Origin: Ligustrum vulgare
Taxonomy: Eukaryota > Streptophyta > Magnoliopsida > Lamiales > Oleaceae
Assembly: GCA_963555705.1 (NCBI GenBank)
Contig: OY743168.1
Location: 99,093,925 to 99,157,924 of the forward strand
Reading direction: 5' to 3'
Length of the DNA stretch: 64,000 bases
Position numbers and translations under genes: made by a program. The notes beneath the pieces were generated by a model. It ran no database searches, had not been told where the DNA came from, and saw nothing but the letters and a program-made list of their open reading frames with translations. Below are positions 33,640 to 47,084 of the stretch, in pieces. Each line of letters opens with the position of its first letter. Positions within the stretch are counted from its first letter, which is position 1.

Positions 33640-33920
33640 TTATTAAAAAAATAAAATTAAACAACAAAAATTTTGAAACAAACTCTCTCTCTCTCTCTCC
33701 CTCCCTTCCCCCAAACCTTCTGCTCCAATTCCCCGCCTCCGCCTCCATCTTTAGCCAAATTCACCTGCCTCCATCTTTGCCCACCTCCACACTACTTTCG
33801 AACCTATTTCGAGACCATCTTCAGAACGAAAGGTTAAAATGCCATCTCCATCTCCAGCTAAAAGTCACCCACCGTCTCCACCTCCGCCTCGTCCTCCATC
33901 TCCAACCACCATGAGTTCGT
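33640..33920 (+). pseudogene. Possible 5' fragment of a Pro/Ser-rich gene
   Basis: A CT-rich leader-like stretch (33685-33835) precedes an ATG at 33840 that opens a Pro/Ser-rich frame (MPSPSPAKSHPPSPPPP...). This stops after fewer than 30 codons where the next hAT-like element begins. It looks like the start of a gene cut off by an insertion. I do not recognise the family, and low complexity alone could explain it. Confidence 0.3.
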
Positions 33921-34328
33921 GTAAATGCCAAAAATCTGCCCTGCCCTGTGACCCGGATTTTTTTTTTAATTATTATATATTGGAATGAGAAACTAAAAAT
34001 ACATTTAATGATGTCTAGAAGAATTGAACCTTGGTGAGATTTAAGGATATGGGAATATACAACCACTATACTATTATGTTGTTTATTGATTTTTTTTCCT
34101 TCAAATATATACATATTATCTTTAAAGTTCAAACTTAAAAATTTTAAATAGTTCGACGCCTAAGTTTTTCACTTAAAATTTCATTACCAAATTTGAAGGG
34201 AATTTTTTTTTATAATTTCGGGTAATTGGCGAGGCGGGTAGTCGCCCCGCCCCACGAACAGTCGCGGGGCGGGCGAGGTACAACAATTTCGGGTTCGGGG
34301 CAGGGCTGCCGACCCATTGCCATCCTTA
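33920..34328. mobile_element. Probable hAT-like element with GATGGCAA-type ends
   Basis: The left end 'taaatgccaaaaatctgcccc'-like (33920 on) and reversed right end 'aaggatggcaatgggtcgg' (34328 back) resemble the G(A/G)GATGGCAA terminus of the element at 34774-35400. Both ends lead into 'gggcggg/cccgccc' repeats. No convincing 8-bp duplication was found, so boundaries are provisional. Confidence 0.45.
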
Positions 34329-34389
34329 TGCGAGTGCGCAGATTTGTTACTAGCCACCTTATCATTAAAGAATACATTGCTTTAAATCT

Positions 34390-34690
34390 CAAGACACCTA
34401 AACTTTGTGCATTTAAACTCTTCCAACAATGTTCAGAAAATTCGACAAAAACATCTCAAAAGTTTTATTTCATTAGGATTGTTGAGTCTAGAATTCGGTT
34501 TATCTTATTCGTGCCTTCCAAATGAAATTAGAAATTTGACCCAGTTAACTTACTTCTGCCTAAAAGGGTTATATTCTGCATTTCTGTGAAAGTTCCTTGC
34601 ACTCTATGTAAACTTAGAAATTTGCATACCTTTGATGTTCAAGAATGTGTTTAGTGAATCTTCCTCTGTGAGTTTGGAATATTAAAAAGG
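34390..34690 (+). pseudogene. Fragment resembling the LRR part of an NLR resistance gene
   Basis: In the frame through 34407-34589 the stretch LPNEIRNLTQLTYFCLKG fits the plant NLR leucine-rich repeat pattern (LPxxIxxLxxLxxLxL). After one shift the following bases give a second weaker repeat-like stretch. There is no NB-ARC domain, start or stop in register. Treated as a short relic; it could be chance. Confidence 0.4.
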
Positions 34691-34722
34691 TTGAGAAATG
34701 GTGGAGAACGGTGTGCGTGTGT

Positions 34723-34760
34723 GGGGGCGGGGGGGGGGGGGGGGGTGGAATGGGGCGGGG
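34723..34760 (+). repeat. G-run (17 consecutive G) with further G tracts
   Basis: G5-C-G17-T-GG-AAT-G4-C-G4 on the plus strand: many runs of four or more G within 40 bp, a potential G-quadruplex. Homopolymer length may be subject to sequencing error. Confidence 0.85.
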
Positions 34761-34773
34761 AAGGAATCAAAAG

Positions 34774-35400
34774 TAGAGATGGCAAAAAAATCCGATCTGC
34801 CCAGTCGATCCGTCGACTCGATCCGATCCGATCTGAATCGAAAAAATACCGATCCGTGGATCGACGGATCGAAATTTATGTGATCCGCCCCGATCCGAAA
34901 ATTCACGAAACGGATTTGGATCGGGGCTGATCCGATCCGCGATCCGACTTTTTTTTTCAATATAATTTTTTTATCATGTATAAAAATCTAATATGTAAAT
35001 TTTGTAGCAAACTTTAATTTCTGGGAATAACCTGCAATCTTTGCGTTTTAAAGAAAACACATTTTTCATATTCTTCATTTGAAGAAATAATTACAATAAG
35101 TGATGGCAAAAAAACTCGATCCGTTGAATCGGCCTCTATACGTCTCCTTTCAATAAAATAAATAAAATTTAATAAAAAAATAATTTTTCTAATTTTTTTT
35201 AAAAAGATTTAATTAAAAATATATTTAAAAAATTAAAAAAATTTAAAAAAAAAATAAAAAAATAATTCGGCGGATTGGTCCACGGATAGGTGGACCGATC
35301 CGCCCCGATCCGAAATTTGACGGATCGCGGGACGGATCCGGATCGGGGCAAAAATATTCGAGGCGGGGCGGATCGGGGATCCGCCCCGTTGCCAACACTA
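34774..35400. mobile_element. hAT-type non-autonomous element with perfect 8-bp duplication
   Basis: ATCAAAAG occurs exactly on both sides (34766-34773 and 35401-35408). The ends are TAGAGATGGCAA and, reversed from the right, TAGTGTTGGCAA. Long stretches of 'gatccg/cggatc' follow on both arms. An internal copy of the terminus ('agtgatggcaaaaaaactcgatccg', about 35099) suggests an internal duplication. Non-coding: open frames on both strands are palindromic by-products. Confidence 0.85.
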
Positions 35401-35637
35401 ATCAAAAGGACGAGTTTTTATGGAAAATGAAATAGCTTGGTTTCACTTGTCGAAGATGGAGTATGGCCAGAGATGGAGGCGACCGATTTGTCACACTTGC
35501 TGGATGGAGAAAGTGAATTTCAAATGAAATGAAAATGGTTAATTAATGTAGTCAATTTATGTGTTTTTTATTATTATTTTATTAATTTCCACTTGTACCC
35601 GTGAGTATCTGTAACCCACCCCGTAAGAATAGCATTA

Positions 35638-35726
35638 GGGTAATTATATTACCACCACAAAATTTATTTACTACACCACAATAAATTTAAAATAATACTC
35701 ATAATCCTATAAAAACTTAAAAAAAA

Positions 35727-35792
<66 letters not shown>

Positions 35793-36727
35793 ACACATTT
35801 TTTCCAATATTTCTCCCATTTTTCCTCATCATTGCCACCTATTGTTTCCTTAATTATAATTAATTAGGTTCATATTTCCATGTTACACATTTTTTAATTG
35901 ATGTTTGATGGATAATTGAAATAATAAGATATTCAATTTCATATAAACATAGTAGGCAGTTGACTTCTATACACATATTTTTTTATTTATTTTAAAATAC
36001 TAGATGCAATTAGAAATTAAAATCACTATTTTTTTTAATATTAGATGCAACTGAAAACACAATAGGCAGAATGCAGTACGAACACACAAATATATGTCAT
36101 TGAAAAAATCATAGAATTCGAAAATCGAATATAAAATTTAATTGAAAATCAAATATAATTAAATAACCAAAATCCTGGTTGACATCAAAATATAGGGAAC
36201 CTTAAACAATAAAAATCTTTCGCTAACCTAAAGTCCTAAACTTTAACTTATGTTAATATTTGCATGATATTATTATTTGAAAATTCATATGAAATTATTG
36301 TATTAACATCTATTCTAATTAACTTGATATTGAAAAACAAAAATATAAAAGAACAAGATGATTTAGAAAAATAAATACAGAGAAGATAAGAGAATATTTG
36401 AAAGATGCGATGTGTATAAAAATTATTTTTAGTGAGATAATATTAAAAGGATATGTATATAATTTTATTTATGTCTATTTTTATAAATAAAGAAAATATT
36501 TTAAATTGTGGTGTAAAAAATAAATTTTGTGGTGGCAATATATCCACCCTAAATATAAAGAAGGAAAGAAAAGAAATTTAATTGAAAGATTGTGGTGTAT
36601 GTAAAAACAGTGAGAGAAAAATAAAAAGATATTTTTGTAATTTCTTTTATGTCTATTTTACTCAATAAAAAAATCACTTAAAAATGTGGTGTGAGAATTA
36701 AGTTTTGTGGTGGCAATATAACCACCC
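35638..36727. mobile_element. Mutator-type MITE (GGGTAATTATA family), copy 2, with duplicated 3' end
   Basis: The left end GGGTAATTATATTACCACCAC and reversed right end GGGTGGTTATATTGCCACCAC are inverted. Flanks ATAGCATTA (35629-35637) and ATATCATTA (36728-36736) match at 8 of 9. The last ~185 bp is tandemly duplicated: an internal copy ends 'ggtggcaatatatccaccc' at about 36548. Copy 1 of this family is at 5662-6134. Confidence 0.75.
35730..35789 (+). repeat. (AT)n microsatellite, ~60 bp
   Basis: Thirty uninterrupted TA dinucleotides inside the Mutator-type MITE. Confidence 0.97.
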
Positions 36728-36789
36728 ATATCATTATTGTGCTTTATTAATAAATGTACGATTGCAAAAAAGGAGATCGAAATGTGTTT

Positions 36790-37070
36790 GCCTTTTTTAA
36801 TTTACACAATTTTTTAAACTACTTTTTAACAATACATATTTTTTCCAATTTCCAATTATATATTTTACCTAAAAAACATAAATAATCAATTATAATCAGA
36901 TTACTGTTCGGATATATGAGTTTTTTTTTTTTGGTTTTTTGGTTTTTAAACCAATTTTTAAATTTCATAATTCTTCAAATCAATTTCTAACCCTACACAT
37001 TTTCTCTCTCCATTTTTTAACCATCCATCTACCTAAAAAATCGCAATTTTTTTTTTTTTTTTTTTTCCAT
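36790..37070. mobile_element. Two further 'aaccacacattttctctctcc' MITE relics
   Basis: About 36795-36905 and 36935-37065, each with 'caattttttaaactactttttaac' or 'cttcaaatcaatttctaaccctacac' followed by 'ttttctctctcca'. A 22-T run separates them from the GAPDH promoter. Confidence 0.5.
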
Positions 37071-37444
37071 TATAGCCGCTGAACAGGATCTAAATAGTGA
37101 GCCGTCAAACACTCCCTAGCCGCCTAGCGAGATTCAAACAGGGCAACATTGTGAAGTCCGTCCGTTACAGGTAACTTCTGTATATCAAACGACTAGTGTT
37201 CAAAAAGTGCCGTTACCATCCACGTAACCGGCACGTGAGCCAATGCGTGATCCTACTACCTTTTCGCTTCGATAATCCCGCTTATTGCCTATAGACCCTA
37301 GATAGTATCGCTATTCATTTGCCTCTGCTCCTCTATATTATACACAACTCCAGCGGCTAGCACTCGTTATCACTATTCCTGTTTTCTCTAGTTCTTCGCT
37401 AGAAATATTTGTGCTGTTGTTTTATTATAGATCTCGTTTTCAAA
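37071..37444 (+). promoter_or_regulatory. GAPC promoter and 5' UTR with G-box
   Basis: A G-box CACGTG lies at 37232-37237 and a related CACGTAAC just upstream (37221). A TATA-like 'ctctatattatacac' is at about 37331-37345, followed by a CT-rich leader (37378-37440). Composition is clearly more balanced than the flanking MITEs. G-boxes bind bZIP/bHLH factors; that they act here is inference. Confidence 0.55.
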
Positions 37445-40281
<2,837 letters not shown>

Positions 40282-40383
40282 GCTATTTTGGCTTGGAATT
40301 ACATGTTTGATGAAAGAAACATTTTCTTCGCATCCTCTGCAGTTTTCTTGGAGCCCTAATTGCTGTTTTTTTTGTTTTTTCTC

Positions 40384-40400
40384 TTAATAAAAGAGCTGTT
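40384..40400 (+). terminator. GAPC polyadenylation signal
   Basis: AATAAA at 40386-40391, about 105 bp after the stop, in a T-rich context. Confidence 0.65.
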
Positions 40401-40777
40401 CCTTTGAGTTGTAACTTGATTTTTCTTTGCCAATGAAAATTGTGGTTTACCATCTCAATTTAGAGTTCCTAATATAACCATCTGTTTGAATGTTTTCTTA
40501 AATGTTGTTATTGCAACATCAATTTAAAGCAAAACCCATCCACAGGAAGTTGTCACACCACATGATCCTCAATCATGTGGTAAAAAAAATGGTACAAGTA
40601 GCATTACTCATACGAGAACGTGGCAATGGGATCTATAACTATTGCAATTCTGCTGTGTAATGATTACAAGAAATATAATCTCACTTTTCATGTCAAAATT
40701 GAATCTAGCAAAACCAATACACTCTTATTTGCCGGTTGATTAAAGATGGGTTTTTTCATATCAATTTTCTTTTGATT

Positions 40778-41174
40778 TTGTGTCGATTGGAAATATGATA
40801 AAGATACTGAAAAAAATATTTATTCCCCCTTCAAAGAATTTTTGGATAGTTCGTGATCAATTTGATTTTCAATGGAAAGTAAGAAAATGAAAATCAATAA
40901 GGAAAAACAAAAAAAATCTTTGTGTCGATTGGAAATATGATAAAGATACTGAAAAAAATATTAATTCTCTTTCAAAGAATTTTTGGATAGTTCGTGATCA
41001 ATTAGTAAGAAAATCCATAAGGAAAAAGAAAAATATCTTCTTTGTATCAATTGGAAATATGATAAAGATGCTGAAAAAAATATTTGTTCCCTTTCAAATA
41101 ATTTTTAGATATGATCAATTTGATTTTCAATGGAAAGTAAGAAAATCAATAAGGAAAAAGAAAATTATATCTTC
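40778..41174 (+). repeat. Tandem triplication of a ~120-140-bp unit
   Basis: Units at about 40778-40920, 40921-41040 and 41041-41174 each begin 'gtgtcgattggaaatatgat' (or 'gtatcaattgg...') and run through 'aaagatactgaaaaaaatat', 'tttcaaagaatttttggat', 'gatcaatt' and 'aagtaagaaaat'. Unit 2 lacks about 20 bp. Non-coding, between GAPC and the HMA gene. Confidence 0.85.
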
Positions 41175-41515
41175 TTCCCTCTCGTATATTTTCCTTCCTT
41201 ATTTTTCCCTTGAACGTACCAGATTTATATCTCCTTCCTTTTGATTTCATTTATATCCCCTTCCTAACAACACATAACCCTGTTTATTTGCCGTCCATCT
41301 TTTGTGTTCATAGTTCGACCATAGGTATTGGTACTTCTTGTTGAATAAAACTATTAATATTAATTATTTCAAATCTTGATTAAGTACTAAAAATTCATTT
41401 TACGAGGAAAATGAAAAGTAAGAGAACTTGGGACTGCGTTTTTTAATTTTTTTTTTTTTTTTTTTACTCGAACAGCAGAAGCCAGAAGTTGAGGTTGTTG
41501 GAACTCGGTGATGAA

Positions 41516-42724
41516 ATGGAGCCCTATGCGAATTTGGTAATTGAGTTCCATTGTGTTTTATTTTTTTCTCATTTCAGAATTTTGAGCACATGTTGTGCTG
41601 TATAAATGTGCACCATTAAAATTTTGTGGGTTCATATATTATTTTATCGCAGTGCTGTACTTTGAAGGTGAATATCCATTGTGATGCATGTAAGAGACAG
41701 ATATTGGAAGTATTGAGCTCCATTTGTGGTAATTAATTACAATTTTCTATTTTTCTTAGTAAGTTTGTGAGAAATTTTGGATATTTGGGAGAATGCATGA
41801 TTGAAAATTGTGAAAAGTGATCAATCCCATAGGAATGTGTGTTGAAAATGAATTTTAGAAAAAAAAAAAAGGTGACGGGAGCAAAGAAGCTCTAAAAATC
41901 TCAATAATTTTTATGAAAATCTAGTTAGAATTTGATTTTAATTTCTATCAAACAGAGGCTTAATATTTGTTCTATTAGTACCTCCATGTAAAGGCAAAAC
42001 ATTTTTTCTGAGTCATGGCGTCGTGCTACTTATAGATTGAAAATGATGTTTGGGAATTGACATAACACATACACGGCACAATCTTATTATTTTACCCATC
42101 ACATCAAGTCCTAGATATTAATATACACAATTCTGCCACTTCCTAATCAACCTACAAGTACAAATAACATTAATCTTATTTTTCGTGAAATATCTATTAC
42201 ATTTTGCAAGGTGTGTATTCTGTCAAAATTAGTGCAGAAGAAGGAACGGCTAGGATTACAGGTGAGGTAGATCCGAATTTATGTCTATCAGCATTAGCAA
42301 GAACTGGAAAGCACGCTCAGATTGTAGATTCAAAACTCGATCATCCAAGGCTGGGTAGAGGAGGAAGTTATTACAATAACCATGGTTATTATAATGGTTC
42401 GTATAAATCCAACCATGGTTACGGGTATTCTCGATATGGTTCCCTAAATGAACCTTACTGGCACCAGAGTGCTTCGCCGGGAGGCACATGGCAAAATTCA
42501 TACCAACACTATCCGTTGAGGAGGACATTGCCGGAATATTCTTCCTACAACTCAAACTACCATTATGATGCTCCTCCAATGGCTGCCGACCGCAGGTATG
42601 TTTTATTATTTCTGGTGACGGAATATACTCGTCATATTGAAAATCATTTTTAATTAGTTTTTGCAGTATAATGTGACTACTCTAACGCATTTGTAGGGCT
42701 TTCAATCAATACCATTACTACTAA
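41516..42724 (+). CDS. Heavy-metal-associated (HMA) domain protein, HIPP/HPP-like
   Basis: Exons 41516-41536, 41653-41728, 42211-42595 and 42697-42724 join in phase to 169 aa. An HMA (ATX1-like) fold is predicted for residues ~8-75: the first strand is followed by the metal-binding HCDAC (Cys17-x-x-Cys20), then a helix and later GTARITGEVDP. The remaining ~90 residues are rich in Tyr, Asn, Gly and Ser (repeated YNNHGYYNGSY-type motifs). The chain ends YHYY with no CaaX box, so it is not an isoprenylated HIPP by sequence. It may be an HPP-type metal-binding protein; the metal and partners are unknown. Short first and last exons are supported by in-phase GT-AG pairs but need transcript evidence. 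Intron 2 contains MITE-like sequence. Confidence 0.8.
41740..42195. repeat. Transposon-derived blocks in HMA gene intron 2, shared with 7.8-8.2 and 14.1 kb
   Basis: The part at 41760-41960 resembles the MITE relic at 14.05-14.21 kb. The part at 42052-42190 ('gacataacacatacacggca', 'caatcttattatttta', 'agtacaaataacattaatc') resembles 7848-7970 plus 8211-8225, i.e. the site where the SINE at 7970 landed. The intron copy lacks the SINE, giving an approximate empty site. Confidence 0.55.
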
Positions 42725-42959
42725 GGAACGAGGAGATTTCTAATTTATTTTCAGGATTCTCAATACGTTTCAGCATTTTTTTTTTTATTTAGCTTATGAT
42801 TATTATACTGTGAAATTATACAGTATTTTTCTCGAATTTTTATTTTTATGATTGATTGGGAAAAGACATATTTTCTTTTGAGCCCTCGATTTGTAGAGGC
42901 CCTATTCCTGTGACATTTTTCTTAACTCTTTATTTCTATATGTTTATTTTATTGTGCAT

Positions 42960-43546
42960 ACCTTTTTCATGAGGGATGATATGTTCTCCACCCTGGGGAA
43001 CATATTCATTATACAATTTGCGTCCAAAAGTTTCGGCGATTTGATTGATTCTCGATTTTAGTAGCCAAAACCGACCTTAAATTTATTAGATTCAACTCAA
43101 ATCGAAATATCGAATATGGCCGATTTGCTTAGTTAAAATCACATTTAACCTAGAAAAATAAAAGAATTCATGAAATACTATACAACCAATTTATATGCTA
43201 TAAATACTGATTAGTATGGCAAATTATATCAAAATTATTATCCCCTTAAATTTTTCTAATTTCATGTAACTGAAACTTAGCAATACCCACTAATTTGCAT
43301 ATAACTAATTGAAACCCCAAACTAATCGCTTGATTGGAAAAATTGTAAAAATTTGAACTTACAATGGTTTGATTATATGCAATTACAAAAAGTCGCGCAT
43401 TTCAAAATATCTTTTTTTTGGATATAATATTTATAATTCTTGAGGTAAAAATACATCATATAGTTTTTTACGAGCTATGGAAATTTACTCATGTTATACA
43501 TCAAACTTTCTGTGTGATTTTGGTGCAAGATATAATTCTTATAACT

Positions 43547-43580
<34 letters not shown>

Positions 43581-44000
43581 TGCTTGAATATTATATTTCG
43601 TTGTTTATACAATATTGCGATCATGAAGAATCTAGTATATAATAATTAATGAATTTAAGCATTAGATCATATTCAAATCGATTATTAATATTTAAAATCA
43701 TCATTCATATTTTATTTCTATTTGATGATTTTGAAATGTAATATGCTTTTTGGAAATCAATATGCTAGATTTCCAATTATTTTTATGAGAATGTGATATG
43801 AGACTTTTCAAAAGAGCGTTGTTATTAATCTAATTCATCGTTCAGTATCCACCCAATTTTAACAAATATTGGGGTTGCTATATTAACATCCATCCTAATG
43901 CAATTCTTCAAAATTGGAAAATATGAAAAAAGTTCTTCAAAATAAAATATTCAATAGCTTATAAGATATTGATAAGTTAATTTCCATTTTCTCTAAGTTG
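42960..44000. other. Gene-free AT-rich stretch with (GAT)n microsatellite
   Basis: A (GAT)n tract of about 32 bp lies at 43548-43579. Nothing else could be supported; no open frame of note on either strand. Confidence 0.5.
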
Positions 44001-44009
44001 TGTGTTCAC

Positions 44010-45512
44010 TAATATCTCGCGATGCGAGATATCCCCGCAAGTGCACGGGGCGTGAGAAGTAATAAAGTGAACCTAGGAGTCCGGATTATCGTCCCACGAG
44101 GACTGCTATTAAGTACCGAAATATTTTAGTTCTACACTTTATTTGAACGAACAAAGAGAATTTGAGGTTTTAAACTAAAACTAAATAATTAAACTAAATA
44201 ATTTAAAATTGGAGAATTGCTTTTGTTTTTAAATACGATTGTAAAGTAGTTGGGAATCCCGATTTCACCTAACCAATTAAATTAACTCCAATTCCATGTT
44301 TTATTTCATAATTATGCATTCGGTCGAATTCACTAATTTAAATTGAAATTCATCTCTTGAGTTTAAATCAATTCTACCTAAATAAGTCAACCATGTATCT
44401 CTACAGAGGGTCCGAATATTCCTTATCTAGATGCATAAGACACAAGAATTCACACACGACTGCAATAATAACACGAGTATATCTCTATCTCTTGTTCAAT
44501 TACTGGATTTATTACCACGTTCTAAATTATTAACTCACCTCTCGGATTATGGAAATAACTCAATAAATCATGAATTGGTGATCAAGCAATTCAAGCATTA
44601 AGAACAATAATAAATCAATACATGCAACAAAACATTAAAACAACGAATATGACATTAAAATAATTAACTAGGTTACATCGTTCATCCCAACATAGAATTT
44701 AGTTACACATCATCAATAAATAACAAAAACAATAAAAATTAACGTTCATTAAAGATAACATAAAGAATGGAAATCTTGCACCAAGTTTTGATTATTCAAT
44801 TATCTTCAATTCACGCGCCTTTGCAATGTTTGATTCTCCAAGAATTTGATGTTGAATTCTCTATTGTGGCTCGTTCTGTGGAGAGGCAAAGGTCTGAATT
44901 TCGTGCCTCTTATGTTGTATATATAGGTTTTGGAGAAAATCTAGGTCAAAAAGCCCAAAGCCTGTCAAAAATCGCGAGAAAAATCTGATCTGCGGCCCAG
45001 TCGGACAAGCGCGCGATCGCGCAGGCGTAATGCCGGCGATCGCGTGGAAGACCTTATAACTCTCGGGTTATAATTTACAACCATCTCGCGATCGCTTGGT
45101 GTGTAACCAGCGATCGCGACTTCATCTTTCTTACGGCTGTGCAAGTTAGTCCCTGACTTTTAATTGCACCTTCAGTCCTCAACTTTCAATTGTTGCAATT
45201 TAGTCCCCAAACTTTATCTTCTTCTCGGTTTGACCATTCAAGCTCTTAATTCATTCAATTAGGTCCTCCAACCTCTGATTTAGTCACTTTGGCACCAAGC
45301 ATGTTTCTCGGTTGTTGTCACAAACTCCTCACTTGTCCAATTTAGCTCCAATTAACATCCAATCGTGTCATTTTTCCATTAATTGCTTCATTCTTCTTCA
45401 ATTGGGACATTTTCTGAAAAGTAAACAAATAAACATAAATTAAATAGAAAATATTCCCACATGACAATAATTAATCCTAATTTAGACATACAAATAAGTG
45501 TATAAAATACGA
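44010..45512. repeat. Dispersed ~1.5-kb repeat with terminal hairpin
   Basis: The left end carries a perfect 9-bp stem ATATCTCGC-GAT-GCGAGATAT (44012-44032) followed by 'gcaagtgcacgggg'. The interior has two GCGATCGC-type palindromic pairs (about 45012-45050 and 45088-45118) and 'agtccctgactttt'-like phrases. The right end 'aaataagtgtataaaatac...ttatca' matches the truncated copy ending at 14722. No coding region. The layout suggests a non-autonomous retroelement or LTR fragment; a Helitron-like 3' hairpin was considered but the following bases do not give a clear CTRR end. Confidence 0.5.
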
Positions 45513-46100
45513 TTATCATTGTGGTGCTGGCATGATTACTATATAGTGAATCGACGAAATATGAAATATCAACCAATAGTGTGAATTGTACATTTTCTTT
45601 GTTTTCAAGAATCAAACATCTTAATAAGAAAGAAATCAAATGCCCATCCAACAAAATCTATCCATTCTGAGAAATAAAAGAACATTACAAGGGAACTTTT
45701 TTGTCCACAACTCCACATAATTAGGTCATCTCATCAATTAGAAAAATGAAATAGATATCGTAAAGTCAAGTCGAAGAAACGAAAACTAAGATGACAAAGT
45801 TTGCAAAAACTGTTATATTTGATGAATTGACTAAACTCTGCTGTTCAAAACCCTTCTGTGTGAACATTGAAAGTCTGAAACATCAATATATTATGTTGGC
45901 TGATCATGAACAATAAAATCGTCCATTACCAAAACTATTTTCAAAATTTCTTACAATTTGATTGCATCAAGTTTCTCAACTCTGAAAACCATGAACTTTG
46001 TTCAGAAGATTCTGGTTATCTTCTAAGAAACGATCATACTATAGAAGCAGATCCGCAGCTTGTTTTTGGAGAGCCACGACATGCGCTTCACCAGTTCCCA
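45513..46100. other. Gene-free stretch
   Basis: No supported gene or repeat. The minus-strand open frame at 45388-45654 overlaps the repeat boundary and has no motif. Confidence 0.45.
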
Positions 46101-46105
46101 CTTTA

Positions 46106-46246
46106 TTATCTTTTTATGCAGACTCCAACTTCAGCAGCTTTCTCTTCCTTTTCCTTCAATTGCAACTTCTCTTTACCAGTGAGAGTCCCGAAGGTTTCCA
46201 TGGTGAAAAGAATACCATTTGTCGGGTAAGCGTCGATTACAGCCAT
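46106..46246 (-). CDS. Small open frame, 46 aa, unrecognised
   Basis: The minus-strand ATG at 46246 opens MAVIDAYPTNGILF..., continues through METFGTLTGKEK and an E/K-rich helix-like stretch, and stops at 46106. Composition is protein-like (balanced, charged helix) rather than low-complexity. No family recognised; it could be the end of a longer gene fragment or chance. Confidence 0.25.
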   Translation of the reverse strand: MAVIDAYPTNGILFTMETFGTLTGKEKLQLKEKEEKAAEVGVCIKR

Positions 46247-47084
46247 TGTAAAAGGAATAATATACTGTCATCGTATGGAGATGAGGACGACGCCAATATG
46301 CACAAAACTATTGGACAATGAGAAAAGGAAGAACTACTTAATGGAAAAGGAAATCTTTGACAGTTGGATTGAGCTTAATTTGAGAAATGATGGTCAATTT
46401 ATGATTTTTTCTTTTTACTATAAAAAATCAATATTTTTTAAATAAAAAAGATGGGATAGTAAACTTGGGATTTTTAACAAGTGGAAATTACGGGAAAAAC
46501 GGTTTTAAAGGATTGAAATTCAAATATAAAAACAAATTTAAATATATTCACATTTCAGGTTATAAATAGATATTTAAAATAATATTAAATTAATACAGTA
46601 TTATAATTTAAAATGTATAGCGCCAATTTTGTAACTGACTCCCCCTAAATATCCGCAATTGAAATATACACGTTCATCAAATCAAAATTATTCAATCTAA
46701 TACTCAAATACCGAACATTTAGGCTCAATCACAAGCAACATCCCAAAACCCTAAACCCAAACTCAATCACAAGCAACATTGTCGCAACCCGGAACTCCTA
46801 AATCCGAATTTCCAGCAACCCTCGCTCGCCGTAACCTCATATTCCCGACCATCATTGAAGAGAAATAGCGGGTTGACAATGGTGAAAGGCATGAATGCTG
46901 ACCAGAATGAGTCCGGTAGTAAAAAAAGGAAAAGAGAATCCGGGAAGGGGAAAAGCAAGGCGAATATCACGACGACTCCTGGAACTCGTCAATCATATGA
47001 TTCGAATCAGGTATTTCGAAATCTTCGGTGGCTGTAACTTATATTTTTGGAGGAATAAGGTAATGTAGATGATAATTTATTCAT

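Noticed and set aside
34682..35405. Open frames on both strands around 34.7-35.4 kb
   Set aside because: Products of GATCCG/CGGATC palindromes in the hAT element; the protein text is repetitive and strand-symmetric.
44010..44040. Helitron 3' end
   Set aside because: The hairpin is perfect, but no CTRR terminus at the expected distance and no TC start were found; kept only as an uncertain repeat.
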